Positions 36,625-49,080 of a stretch of DNA of 53,174 nucleotides are shown here, piece by piece. Position 1 is the stretch's first letter. Every line of letters begins with the position of its first letter. Under the pieces are notes generated by a model. It did no database searches, was not told the DNA's origin, and saw only the letters and a list, made by a program, of their open reading frames with translations. The position numbers and the translations under genes were made by a program. The stretch is from NCBI RefSeq assembly GCF_000003605.2, contig NW_003156737.1, positions 126,141-179,314 on the forward strand, given 5' to 3'. This DNA is from Saccoglossus kowalevskii (Eukaryota > Hemichordata > Enteropneusta > Harrimaniidae).

Positions 36625-37980
36625 TCTTAACGAAAACTAGTATTACTTTCACGTAAAATCTGAATGTGTGTTTTTTTCTGAAATTGTTTGAATTACTACT
36701 CCAGTCAGAATATGTAAGTAAAAATCCAGCAGAAGATATTCCTTTTTAACCAGTAAGTATCTAATGTAGTGTCATGTGTCATGCATTGTTCCAGCAAATT
36801 AAATGCTGCTGAAAGGCATATTGAGGACAGTTCTGTTATCAACCATGTTTTGATGACACACCGGATCTTGTAGCCCTGCCTGACTGATAAAGAGTATTAT
36901 TTGGATATATGTGCTGTTATTAAGGATATATGTTGATTTGTCGTGTATTCCTGTAATGGCAGCTTCGAAATTAGTTCTCAAATTGGTCAGTTAGAAAGGA
37001 CAATGTTGGCGCCTTCTAATCACTGATATTTACAATCTTTTTTCAGTGTAATTCAGAAGCGATATCAATCAAGTTATATAGTGTCTTAAGAGATGTCCTT
37101 TTAGTTGTTAAGACGCCTTTCGTTAATGTGGTGTAACACTCTACTGCCATTAAAAGCCACTAAATGTGTTATGACATGCCATCACACTTACATATCCAAT
37201 AATAAATATTGTATTTGAACCATGGCAATCATGGTTTAGTGCCATGTGCATACATTTCTAATTCCTGGCGATCCCATAGAGCCCAGTTGGTGCTGCCAAT
37301 GTCTAGCTTTCATCGAGCGACCACAGAGGGCAAAGAAAAAACGGAGTGATCAGTAAGGCAATAAGGCGTCGCCTCCTTGCCTAGGCCACGTGGTTCATGA
37401 CGTGAAGGGAAATCTTGAGGTCATGGGCTTCCCCTGATCTAGATTTCTCTCTCCGTCATTGTCTGAATCGTAGATTAATGCCTACAGTTTAAAATAGTCA
37501 TTTTGACTGACCACCGGTTTATGATGGGTAAGTGAACATAGTGATTGTTTTTAACGTTAAAATGACTGACACTCAGTCATCTTGTATCTGATCATCAAAC
37601 GATTTGAATTCAAAGAGTTGATTGTCCATCTATAGTTTGATTGCCTTTGGTTATAGCTATTAGTTTAGTGTACATGTATGACATTGTATAAGGACATATT
37701 TTCTATGAAATACAAATTTGTATTTGATGATTTGTTAAGGGATAGGAGCAGTATTATTAGTAGACACTCATTGTATCACATGGGTTCAAAAATGAAAAAA
37801 CAAATATTGGTTAAAAATGTGTTATATTCTGACTACCGAATACTAATACACTTTCTTGTAATTGAGAAGCTCGACTCAATATAGTGCTACATTCGTCGCG
37901 CAGTGTATGCTCAAATTGTGTAGGCATTGTATATTGGTCACTATGGGTCCCATATCAATCACATTTTAAAAAATTACCGT
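36625..37980. other. 3' part of unit B and unique spacer
   Basis: To about 37200 this still matches 47900-48630. Beyond that it is single-copy and AT-rich. A plus-strand ORF (37678-37884, 68 codons, basic) has no recognised domain or splice context and is not called. Confidence 0.4.
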
Positions 37981-37982
37981 AT

Positions 37983-38683
37983 TTACATATCATCACTGAT
38001 TACCATACTACTGCCCAGCGTATTTGATTTCTCATCTTCTTTAGTTTTAGAAGTCTCTTCATCACTGACCAAATCAAACAACTCATCTCTGCTGGAGTCA
38101 GTGTCATCCATTGTCTCCAAAGCAACCCCAACATCCCATGTTGTCATGACAACATATACTGACGGATCAACTTTCTTAGCTTCTTCTAACAGAGAAAAGG
38201 GTTTCACCGACTCTGTACTATTTTCTTTTCCTACATTACTGTGATTAGTACGAGGTGGGATCTCATTTCTATCTTCAGAAAAAGGCGACATGACACCACT
38301 TGATACAGTTAAAAACGACGATCGACTATTACTATTACAAAACCAAGAAATATTCATAGGAAGTGTAGTTGTTGTTTATTTAAGTCAGAGAAATAAAAAC
38401 ATAGCTGTGAAAATTTGACTATATATAGAAAGCTTAAAACATAGAGTCATAACGACTTTTTAATAAATGTTGTCCGGAAACAAAAGCGGTGTTCCATATA
38501 TTGACAATTCATCACAGAATCAATGTACTCTGTGAGACAGATACGAACTGTACAATACCTGCTGTGTATTGTCATGATCCAATTATTGGAGCAATTATGA
38601 CAGAATATTCTACCACAGAGACGACAATGGTGACGACGAGTTATTACAGAAAACTTAGTGTTACACGGCATACAATGAGAAAC
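37983..38683 (-). CDS. FYVE zinc-finger protein, C-terminal exons (partial gene or fragment)
   Basis: Exon 1 (38683 down to at least 38447) follows the acceptor TTTCTTTTTTCCAG. It encodes a FYVE-type finger: CMPC at 4-7, RRHHCRLCGRIFCHNCS at 16-32 and VRIC at 46-49. Seven of eight zinc Cys are present; the last is Glu (C49 then LTE). The basic RRHHCR phosphoinositide-3-phosphate site is intact. Exon 2 (38325-37983) follows TTTTGTAATAGTAATAG, is acidic and Ser/Thr-rich, carries DELFDLVSDEE (an LC3-interacting-region-like FxxV core in acidic context), and ends in TAA. FYVE followed by an LIR is the order at the C-terminus of FYCO1-type endosome/autophagosome adaptors. No RUN, coiled-coil or GOLD exons were found nearby, and the donor of the FYVE exon is unclear. 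It may be a fragment. Confidence 0.5.
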
Positions 38684-38709
38684 CTGGAAAAAAGAAAGTA
38701 AATGAAAAA

Positions 38710-39620
38710 AAATTGTATTGTGAATAATTGAAATGCAACTAGAACTAGTTACATGCATTATGATAGTATTTGATATTGAATGAATTTGTTACTGCTTGGA
38801 TCGATATACGATATACTGTAAACTATATGTAAATCATAGCTGGAATTAGTTTTTGCTGAACAAATGTTTTGGGTGTTATGAATGGAATTTATTTTCACTG
38901 ATTTCTGACGAGTTGAGTGTCAAATATAAAAAAGTATTTTACAGTATTGTAGGCAATATTTGGTCATCATTGTCATAATCAACTATTCAAAATAGCAAAT
39001 AGATAATACAGTCAGCATGAAGACAGTCAGCAAGTATCAATTACATGTGTACCCCTATGAGACGTTACATCACGTAATATCTGTTTTAACATGCGTCAAA
39101 CCCCAAAGAAGTTGCAAGTTTACAGAACGTTTGCTACTAACCAAATGAGAACTTCGTATATTAAATTGTTAACTAGGAAAACGTCTAATCGTGTCAGTGG
39201 TTGAACAATTTTTGTCACAGCTGTCATACGTGTTAACATTATTCAGCAAAAAATTGTTGGGGGATATTAATTATTGTTCCTGTAACATTCGAGTAATTGT
39301 TGTTTGGCAGTCTGAAATTTACATATCAAATTTGATTGCAGTTCAAACATACAAATTATGTGTCATTCGAATATATTGGTGCGACTGTGAATAATATGCA
39401 TCATGTCATACATTTATTACAAGTATCAGGCAAATTCAATATGACTAGGCCAAGATATATAATTCATATCACGTCTCCTTATTAGCAAATTGATTGCTTA
39501 TATTATATCATCTCCAATGACACAAAACATAATAAAAATATACAAAATATACACATCATGATTTTCTTCAATATACATGTTTCACTGTTTCAAAATCTGA
39601 TTGGATTGAAATATTAAGTA
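38710..39620. other. Spacer between FYVE exons and unit C
   Basis: AT-rich; if the FYVE gene is complete, its upstream exons should be here or within unit C on the minus strand, but I see none. The plus-strand ORF 39191-39394 is unsupported. Confidence 0.4.
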
Positions 39621-39621
39621 T

Positions 39622-39922
39622 ACTATGAGGTTATTACGAGGATACCTCAAAGTATGCACGAAGTATCAACCGGAAGTATCAACCGGTGCACAGCAGAGGT
39701 CGATGCGATGGTGTAGTGTCTGAGTGTATACTTTTAAGTATCATCGTAATAACCTTATTATTATAAATCTTTTTCGTCCAAGGAAATATCATTGGAGTGC
39801 CAAAATCCAAAATTTCGACAAATGAATCAACGAACTTCTTTGTGTGGAGTCTGGTCAAACCCTTGTGGCAGCCATGCTTTTTTTATTATTATTAAAGGAC
39901 GCTTGCCCGCGTAATCATTCAG
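39622..39922 (+). repeat. Interspersed repeat R1, copy d (left edge of unit C)
   Basis: Begins ACTATGAGGTTATTACGAGG. Its inner arm is longer than in copy c because AAGTATCAACCGG is repeated. Lacks the far-end segment present in copies b and c. Confidence 0.65.
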
Positions 39923-40092
39923 TCTGCATTTTCATCTGTAAATAGCCGTGAATATATTTACTAGCTTAATGATATGCTAATTTATGTTCGTAGAAAAAAT
40001 AACCCGCTATGGGGGTTACATTTGCTGGAGTACAAAGAAAGGTGTATACAGTTTCATATGTATACCTAACTAGCTTTTTATTTATTCTTTAG

Positions 40093-40147
40093 ACGTGAAG
40101 TATGTGGAATGCTGTTTAATTGTGTAATATCCTCTCGAATTATACAG
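40093..40147 (+). other. Candidate 5' noncoding exon of gene C
   Basis: Bracketed by TTATTCTTTAG and TATACAG/GTAAGT, matching 27281-27335. Would splice to 41016. Confidence 0.5.
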
Positions 40148-41017
40148 GTAAGTTAACATTGTACAATAATTCCGGTAATATATTGTGTTGTATTGAGTGC
40201 ACGCAAAGCTGAACACATATCACTGAGTTATTTATAACCATACAAGCCTGTAGGCTGGTTGGCGATCAGTTCCGCTCGAAAGAACAAACAAGCAACATGT
40301 TTTCGGCTGCTGCCATGGTAGGATATGAACGTGAAGCAAATGTCGGTTTATAACAAAATCTGGGCGCCGTATACGAAGTTCGCAAAAAAACATTCAGTTT
40401 TTAGAAGTCACTTTATTTTTATTTTATTACTAGGATGTATTCTGCTGTTAAATTTATTATTTTGAACCGTTTTTCGGTAGTATTTTCTATATTGAAGGCA
40501 GAATTTACAGTTCATTCAAAGTTCAAAGTTGCGTGGGAATTACGTTGATAAAGTGTATCAATATTTCCATGTGTTATTGATAAAACCGTTCAATAATCAA
40601 GCTGAATGTCTTGCCTCACTTTTATAATGGTATACACAGAACTGTAAAGAATCGTATAAAATACACTCGACTTGTATTCGCTTTCTTTTTCTCAAATACT
40701 ACACATAACTGACTGAATATATAATTTAAAATGCATATATACAAATAATCATAGTTATAGCTAACTAACACCTGAAACAGCAGAGTGAACGTATCTAACT
40801 TCAAATCGACTGATATATCGCGGTATGTTCGTGGTGGCCGCTTCAACAACACATATTTTTGCAGTAACAAAATGTAAACCAACAAATGAAACACGCCCTA
40901 GTGTCCATAGTTCAATAGTAGATTGTGTATGTAGCTTGTTGTTGCTCTATGTATAGCAAATTGGGCTTAAATGTCATTATTTGAATAACTAATATATTTG
41001 TATCGTATTTCACAGAG

Positions 41018-44000
41018 ATGAAGGACGCTGAGTCCCTGAATATAATTAAGGATTTTGGCCGATTTCAGAAGATTCAATTTCTTTTGATTTTTCTCGCCAT
41101 TCTTCCATTACCATGGTTCGTATTTGGAAATGTTTTTTATAGTGCTTCGGTTGATCATTACTGCCGAGTAAGTGCAAACCAAACCTATACCGATAACTCA
41201 CGATTGAAAAACTGCTCCATACCATATCGCTATACACGTGGCCAATTGAAATGGGATTCGTGTCTGAGATATGACACTAATGTGAGCGATGAAAAAGGAA
41301 ACGAGTCATTTACATGCCAAACAACAAATTCATCGATCCACTGCGACCAGGGATGGGTGTATGACAAAAGATACTTACACAACACTGTTGTCACTGAGGT
41401 TAGTTATTGAATAATAATCTTTCAGAGAGGAGCATGACTCTTAAAAACATTCCTGAACAATAGATTCCTTCCTTCCTTCCTTCTTCCTTTACTTCCTTTC
41501 ACTGTATACCGATCTATATTTATATAGTATCATCATACAGTTCTATATTACTCTATTACTGTACAGTTTGATTTGGTATGCGATAAAGATGCTTTAAAAC
41601 AGTTATCAAAATCATTATCATCTCTTGGTCTACTAATCGGCGCCATTGTGTTCGGACAGCTTGCAGAAATGTAAGTAGCCTACACATTGTTGCACCCATC
41701 ATTGTGTTATAGAACACAAGCTACAATAGACACAGTGAGGCCAGATATCGCTACCAATAATAGGTAGATTATCATAATGTAACGCTGAGGAGAAAGTTTA
41801 GACAATTGATTGTTTTAACAATATGTACTGTATTTTTTGTCTTGTATTATTAGATGTGGACGAAAAAAAACATTTCACATAGCTACAACTCTGACTATGA
41901 TATTCGCCATTGCTGTATCATTTACTCCGACTTTCACCTTTTTCATCGTAGGACAGTTTTTATTAGCGTTTTCATCATCTTCTATTTATCAGACATCAAT
42001 TGTACTTGGTATGTTATATCAGTATGTTTAATTTCCTATTTGTTTTACATGAGCTTTGTATTTTACTCGTCTATCCAAGAGAACTGCTATAATATGGTCA
42101 AACAAACCAAATAATGTATCCAATGAATTTGGTTGAACTAAATTCAGATGTGGTTGAATATTCTGCTTATATTCACTATTGTATAGGAATGGAAGCATCA
42201 CCATCATCACGTAGACCATTGATTGGCACTGCATGTACTTTTAGTTATGCAATAGGATACATATTGCTTGGAATGACAGCATATTTTGTTCAGGGTGACT
42301 GGAGAACACTACAATTCATCACTGGCGCAATCTGTCTTTTTTATCTTCCTTACATTTGGTGAGTAATGCGAATTGTTTATTTGTCATACAAATCAACGAT
42401 CTTCTGTTGGTGTTCCATGATAGTTATAACCAAAACGTGTTTTTATGAGTCACGAGACTTATGCCTCATTGTAAATAGTTGTGATCTTTTTTACATTGTT
42501 GAAACTGGTGGTCTTACACAAACGTAATAAATGAGAGTGACAGTATAGAAAGGTTATATTCACTAAAACAGACAGTCAATCTTGTACATTTGTGGACAAT
42601 ATGTTCAATTTACGGAGGAAAAAATACTAAATATATCTACCTGAAGTCGAACAGTAATTGGTAAATTTGGTTTCATTCATTCTTACATTAGGCCAGGAAA
42701 AAATCTCTGTTTCATGGAAATTTTAAAATGAGGCGCGGAGGCGATTTTTTTAATACTGAGCTAAAATGGGGGAAGTTGAGAAAACTGCTAGTACAAGCGC
42801 ATTTTAGAATGCTTTAGACGGAAGAAAAAAAATGTCCGAGGCGCATGGTTCCAACTGATGCGCGCGGAAACGAGAAACAGACACATTTTTTTTTCTCAGC
42901 CTTATGGTTGCATGAATACACTTTTAAATTAACCTTAGAAGTTGTAGAAGTTGTTGAAGAAGTTATTGTAATTGTTACATACATGTTATATTATATAAGA
43001 AGGACAATTACACAAAAGGTTGGTTCTATTGAATAATTACCAAGTACTTGATAACCATTTATATATAATATTCATCTGTCGTAGCTATTTTGTTCGGTTT
43101 GTTTGTATGTTATATCTATGTCTTTGCACGGTGGTTAGCTTTTTAGAAGAATCTGTCCGATGGCTTGTGCAACATGGTGAGGCAGAAAAACTTGAACATA
43201 TGTTAATAAGAGCGGACACATTAAACAAATCTACCATGGAAGAACACATGATTAATTTACATGAAATGTGCTCGGATTTTGAGGTAGGTTATAAGATGTG
43301 ATCATTGTTATGTTTTGAATTGAACTTCTCACATATTGTAAATGCATTGCAGCATGCAGAGTATTTACCAATTCCTACATACACAAATTCATCCAGATTA
43401 ATTAATATTAGGCTTGCATCAGCAGAAAGGTATTAACATTCCTTTTCTCTATGTTATAATCACGTATATTATTATTATTATTCAGATCTTCTAATTCAAT
43501 TTGTTCTTGCCGTACAAATGAACCACGACCTAGAAAAGTGTTCCTGCAATTGCATTTTTGTATTTTAACTACCCTCTTTTTTATAATTTGTTATGTAATG
43601 ATGTATTATGTGCAGTGTGGTTTGTGTCTACAGAACACTGAACCTGTCGGACACGCCTCAGTATTTGCTCTTTTCAAAACTCCCATTCTACGAAAAAGAA
43701 GTGTAATTATCATTATTAATTGGTTAGTAAAGTTGTCATTACTTTGTCCATTAGTATTCTGTATTTTTTTAATGGGCGTGAATCGATTGTGATTGTACTG
43801 TTCTATTGTACTTGGCCTAAAACGTTTACTTTTCTATTTGACAATTAGTCTTGCTTTACAATTTACTTTATTCAACTTTCGTACTCCTATTTGATTTATG
43901 TTGTTAATTTTATTTATACATTTGTATTGATCTGATTTTCAGGTTCGCGTTTGGATTGATGTATTATGGGATATCTCTGAACATCGACTTATTCGCCAGA

Positions 44001-46834
44001 GACCCATACATGATATTTGTGTTTACAGGTTTTGTCGAGATACCTGCTGGTTTCTTTTCTGGCTGGTTACTTGCTCGATATGGAAGACGTGCAACGATTA
44101 GTGTAGCAATGATTGTTTCTGGTATCACTTTTCTTATTGGAGGAGTTTTATCTGGTATGAATAATTATATGAATTATGTTTAATATTCTTACACAATTAA
44201 TATAGACTCTTTAAAAAAATATAAATTTGAGGACCTTGTTGCGTTATGTTGCCATGCTGCAAATAATTTTTTGAGTAAATTCCATACACAAGAACATGAG
44301 CTGATACAATGTAACAAAGCACTGAAAACTATTTAAAATGAATGCAATGATGCTTTTAACAAGCACTCTTCACAAACCGAATGTAAATATGATTATTAAT
44401 AAACTAGATAACATGAACATACATTAACGATCCGTAATATTGAGAACTATAAAAATCAATACATACCATTTCAATATGACATCTTTCAAAAAAACAACAA
44501 CACATTAATCAGTATGCATAGAAGATATAACTAACCTAGGCTTTTGTATATTATATGCTTGCAAAACAGAAATTATGATTGAGAAAAGATGTGTTTATGA
44601 TGGGATAACCTGCCTATCGAGGGGTCACTATCATTAGTAACTGTAATCATGTTTGTTTTGATAATTATGTAAATATATATATATGCTATTAACAACTAAT
44701 TTAAATTATATTAGTACTATAAAGCTATTATCAATCAGGCTACATCAAATGTAATTGCATATCGGTCCCCCTTGGGTGGGACGGTAGTTAGCATGATATA
44801 TGGAACACCCAAACTAGGAACATACAAATCTTCAGTTGTTTTAACTGTGATAACCAGAAAGGTGTCAATGCAATTTCAAGAAAATCAGATTGCTGAATAA
44901 AAGAAGCAGTACGCAGTTTCATTGTCATTCTAGCTTTTTCTCATGAAAAATGTCCCTGGGTGTTTTGAAAGCATTAGTATGAGATAACCGTTTGTGCACT
45001 CTGGGTCTTCAACTTGTCAGATTTAACTCCGTTAAATTTTACTTACCGTTTCTTAAGCCATAAAAACAGTAGCGCACGTTCTAGTGCGAGCTAATACAAC
45101 TTATGACTGCCGGGTTGATATAAAAAGCCGTGACTAAATTAATATCGCCTATTACTTTCACTTTTACTACCCGGTGTTTTATGTTTGTATGTGTGCCTGT
45201 AATTTCGATTAATTCAGGTATGTGTCCCTGCTGCTGGAAAGAATTATTCCGAAAGCAATCGTAATTGAGTAGGTTAAAATTTTCAGACCAATATTATACT
45301 AGATTCAAACGTGTAGTAATTATTATGTTCACGTTCATTGTGATGTCGGAGATTCGACAAGCTATTTAAAACAGTCGTTGTTGAGACAGTGTCTGCTTGG
45401 AGTGGCGAGTTACATTTGCCGAGCTTGAATTTATATATATGTGCCTGAAATTTCGATTTCAGTAATGAGCGCCGCTAAAATGCTTCCATATTAACTGAAT
45501 ATCACTGATTAGTTCCAACAATGATTTTAAGTGTTCAATCCATGTAACACTGATGCATTAACTTGTCGTGTATGTGTGGCGATAATCTAGTCATGCACAC
45601 AGAAAATACATCAAAAATAGAACAAATATGTTTAAAAAAATCTAAATTGACACTAAGACACCAAGAAACACGTGCCACTCTAAACATGATGATTGTGTTG
45701 CCTTGTGTTAGCATTGTAATTTAGTTTGTTGCAATTGGCACTGTATTTGACTTTATGTCATTACATTGTCTTCCTAGGCGTAGCTGCTGTTCTCTTCACA
45801 TCAACAGTTGTAGCTAAATTTATTGCCAAAATGTGTATTTCTGGATTTCCTGTATATATATCAGAACTTGTTCCTACATCAGTCAGGTAAGACATGCTCT
45901 AGTCAATCTCTTCATCAAATGCCAATATCACAAAACTGAGCATTAATTAGTATAGTAACCTAATTAATAGTTAATACATGTACATAGAAAAAAAAGTACA
46001 CACAATAAATTTACACTATGATTTATTCTTCAATTATAGATTTTGTAAAAACTACAGTTTACAAGACTCATATTTTACATGCATTGTTGTGTAAATTAAT
46101 GTTGGTTATGTGATCCGTAATTATGTGTGTATTTCTTATATGTAATTGTATGTGTTGTAGTGAACGAATATGTCTTTTGAATAAGTAATATATACAAAAT
46201 TTGTGAATGACATTGGTATGCCATCATTCGCAAACTGTGTTCATTTGCAACATTGCATCTGAAATGTTATTGTATATGAGATTAATAATATGGATAAATC
46301 AATCATTCAAATACGTAATCAAGCATATAAACATATTTCATATTCATAGCTCTTACATGTTACAATACATTTTTTCAGAGCCCAAGTAATTGCCTTTGCA
46401 CGCTGCTCTTCCTTCATCGGAGCTATTGTTGCACAATATATCATGATTTCGGATACTGTTTGGTACTTGGCACCGTTTCTACTCATTGGTATTCCATCAA
46501 TAGTTTCTGGTATATTATTGGTTCTCCTCCCAGATACATTAGACAAGACAGCACCTGAAACAATTGAAGACGTGGAATACCCATATGAGTAAGTAGATGT
46601 GGGAACATGTACAATTAAGTCTTTATAAAGTATTAAGGCGACTCAATTAATGTGTACAATCTGGAGAACTGGTTCAATTTAAATGATATATACTGTGTAC
46701 GTTATATAATTGAAATTGTCTGTTTTGATTTGTATTGTCTGATTGATTTGAATGATACAACGTGATGCTTAACTATGTGTTGCGCTGTTCAACTGATTCC
46801 TTTATTTTCTTTTTGCAGTCGAATACAAAAGTAA
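41018..46834 (+). CDS. SLC22-like organic ion transporter, gene C
   Basis: Close paralog of gene B. Exons: 41018-41398, 41567-41670, 41854-42008, 42187-42358, 43139-43283, 43634-43722, 43943-44154, 45778-45886, 46379-46588, 46819-46834. Every exon has the same length as in B, giving 530 codons plus TAA with no frame damage. The extracellular loop is almost identical to B. Changes cluster late: exon 8 reads KMCISGFPVYISELVPTS where B has KMCITGLTVYTSELVPTS, and exon 9 has IVAQYIMISD where B has IVAPYIMILD (Pro to Gln and Leu to Ser in a membrane helix). These may mean relaxed constraint or altered substrate path. As in B, the residue before FLEESVRW is Cys (codon split TG/C), where gene A has Trp. 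Confidence 0.92.
42691..42901. mobile_element. 211-bp MITE with TTA target duplication (gene C intron 4)
   Basis: Starts GGCCAGGAAAAAATCTCTG and ends with the inverted version (reverse strand GGCTGAGAAAAAAAAATGTG). Flanked by TTA on both sides (42688-42690 and 42902-42904). Gene B has the uninterrupted site (TCTTACATTATGGTTG, near 30818). The TTA duplication and GGC-type ends fit PIF/Harbinger-type elements. No ORF. Confidence 0.75.
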
Positions 46835-47520
46835 TCATGAAGTTCAACAGTTTGCTTCTGATAAAACTCTGAGATGCAGTACATGCATAACGGGAATGCA
46901 GTCAGGTCCGCTGTCTAAATATTCAATGCTTGAATAACTTAACAATTTTGAATTGATGGAGTGCTTTACTTTAATTAATCTGATTCTTCATTTCATTCTT
47001 AGATTTTTACAAGTGACAAGATAAAAATTGGCATATATTAGTTCTACATGACAAAGCGATTATATACACTTAGTCACGGAAGTATATGAAATATGTATAA
47101 TTTAATTAAGTGGGAATACTTTTTAGTAGTTTAATATATTTAATTAGTTGATCTGCTCTGCCCAGAGAAAAAATTGTGTTACAAATGATTAAAGTTGGCA
47201 TGGTATTATATTCGTTGTGTATTATATAACAGTGTTGACAAGAACCAATTTCCTGTCCAACAAGCTAGTGATATACGTGCAATTGAATAAGCATATATTG
47301 ATGTGTTCGTTTATACGAAGAAGAGGAATATATTGGTGACATATAAAATACAACGGAGAGACAACTGTTGAGACAACGATTTGAATATAACATTATTGAA
47401 TGAAAAGGAACATTTAAACTGGGAATAATTCATAATCATACACACGTTTGTTTTTGTGATTCAAATGGGAAATAAAAATGACAATGCAAACTAAATATAT
47501 GTACTAAAATTTAGCTGATC

Positions 47521-48031
47521 ACATCACCTCTTCAATGTTGCACATATTTGTATCCTGATGCCAGTGACGAACGTCGATGGATACTGTACTCATATTGTCA
47601 GTATTGCGAAACAAGAAGCTCCGAAGATAGGGACATACGCATGAATGAAAGTTTCAAAAACATTGTTTTTAATAATCGAATAGTGAAAAAGCATAATGGC
47701 GAAACTAATCATCATATGTTCATTCAGACACGCATGGTTTGCCACAAGCACCTCGCTGTATCTAAACATTTAAATGATGTACAGATTTTTGCAACACAAC
47801 TATTAATAGAAGCTAGAGGACATATTACTCACTGTTGTATATTTTTTATTCCTAACTCAGCTGACTACATAGAATGAAAAAGCTATTAGATTCAAAATTA
47901 ATGTTAACAAAAACTAATATAACTTTCTTGCATCACGTAAAATCTGAATGTTTTCTTCTGAAATGGTTAGAAGTACTAATTAAGTCAGAGTATACAAGTA
48001 TAAATCCTGCAGAAGATATTCCTTTTAACCA
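47521..48031 (+). pseudogene. Unrecognised decayed ORF downstream of gene C
   Basis: Sister of 35748-36620. Open from about 47548 to a TGA at 47875 with KKHNGETNHHMFIQTR, CHKHLAVSKHLNDVQIFATQ and HCCIFFIPNSADYIE. After a small indel the frame resumes (LLDSKLMLTKTNITF, WLEVLIKSEYTSINPAEDIP) to a TAA at 48032. No good ATG is present. Family unknown; about 165 residues of ancestral protein can be traced. Confidence 0.4.
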
Positions 48032-48639
48032 GTAAGTATCTTACTTCATGTAGTGTCACGCTTTGTTCCAGCAAATTAAATGCTGCTGGCAGACATATTG
48101 TTATCAACCATGTTTTGCTGGCAAACTGGATCTTGTAGCCCTGCCTGAATGATAAGGATTATTATTTGGATATCTATGCTGTTATTAGCATATCTATTGA
48201 TTCGTCGTGTTTCCTGTAATTGCAGCTTCGAAATTAGTTCTCAAATTGGTCAGTTAGTAAGAACAATGTTGGTCCCTTCCTAATCACTTAGATTTACAAT
48301 CTTCTTCCCAGTGATTATCTTATCAGAGTAATTACAGCTTATTGATCATGTTTGCCCAGGTGGAAACGGACAGTCTGTGATATAAATATTAGCTTAAATA
48401 AGATCAGCTGTTGTGATATTTAACCTCCATACTAAAACGGATCTAGGAAGTCCAATATGCATTTGCATTTAGCTCATCATGCATAGCGTGTAATTCAGAA
48501 ACCTTGTCATGAGAGAAGCCTAGGCGCTTCCTTCTAGTTGTAAAGATGTCTATCATTAATGTGGTGTAACACTACTGCCACTCAAAGGCTAAGCACTATG
48601 AGTGTTCTAGCATGATACCTCCCTTATGTATACCAGTCC

Positions 48640-49060
48640 AAAGTAAACTGATGCATTCCAATGTGTAAGTAACCATTTATAGACTAGGAATGTATGTATA
48701 TTAAAAGAGGCTGGTTCATTCCACTTTTCTACGGGGTGTGTCCCTTAAAATATTCAATGCAGATACTTTGGTATTGGCTTTTTTAGGTCGGTAGACAAGT
48801 AACACACCCCTCAGTCAATCATCCTTTATTGGAGTCGGGATTTGAGGCTGGTGCAAAGAGAGCCTGCCCTAACTACAGTTGATAATTAGCTATCACATTG
48901 GGTCAAATATTACCCTTGTCAGCACAAATATAAAATCAATTTTTTTAATTTTAGTAAGCCATCCCTCATTCTGACCTAGTTTCCAGCAGGTCACAAACAC
49001 AATGGATACAGGGTTCACTGCCCCCTATTGTACAAGTACCAGAGTTCAGCCGTGGGCAAC
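48640..49060. other. Stretch right of unit C
   Basis: Partly GC-richer than its surroundings, with no exon I can support. Possibly the 3' flank of the retro-pseudogene to its right. Confidence 0.3.
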
Positions 49061-49080
49061 ATATCTAGGAGGATGGTTTG

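Larger units (their letters stand above)
26561..37200 (+). repeat. Tandem segmental duplication, unit B
   Basis: Aligns with 39622-48630 through the upstream R1 copy, the 5' noncoding exon, all ten coding exons, the introns, the 3' flank and the decayed ORF at 35748-35927. Homology fades after the block TTAATGTGGTGTAACACT (near 37124, sister near 48557). Longer than its sister mainly because of insertions at 29267-30591 and 31619-32056 and extra sequence at about 35970-36510. Confidence 0.85.
39622..48630 (+). repeat. Tandem segmental duplication, unit C
   Basis: Sister of 26561-37200. Differences: no foldback element and no LINE fragment, a 211-bp MITE in intron 4, about 300 nt of unique sequence near 40240-40560, and unique sequence near 44730-44950 in intron 7. 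Confidence 0.85.

Noticed and set aside
38544-38596. A possible 29-nt intron inside the FYVE exon (GTATTG..CTCACAG)
   Set aside because: Too short for a normal intron, and removing it would delete the VRIC segment of the finger.
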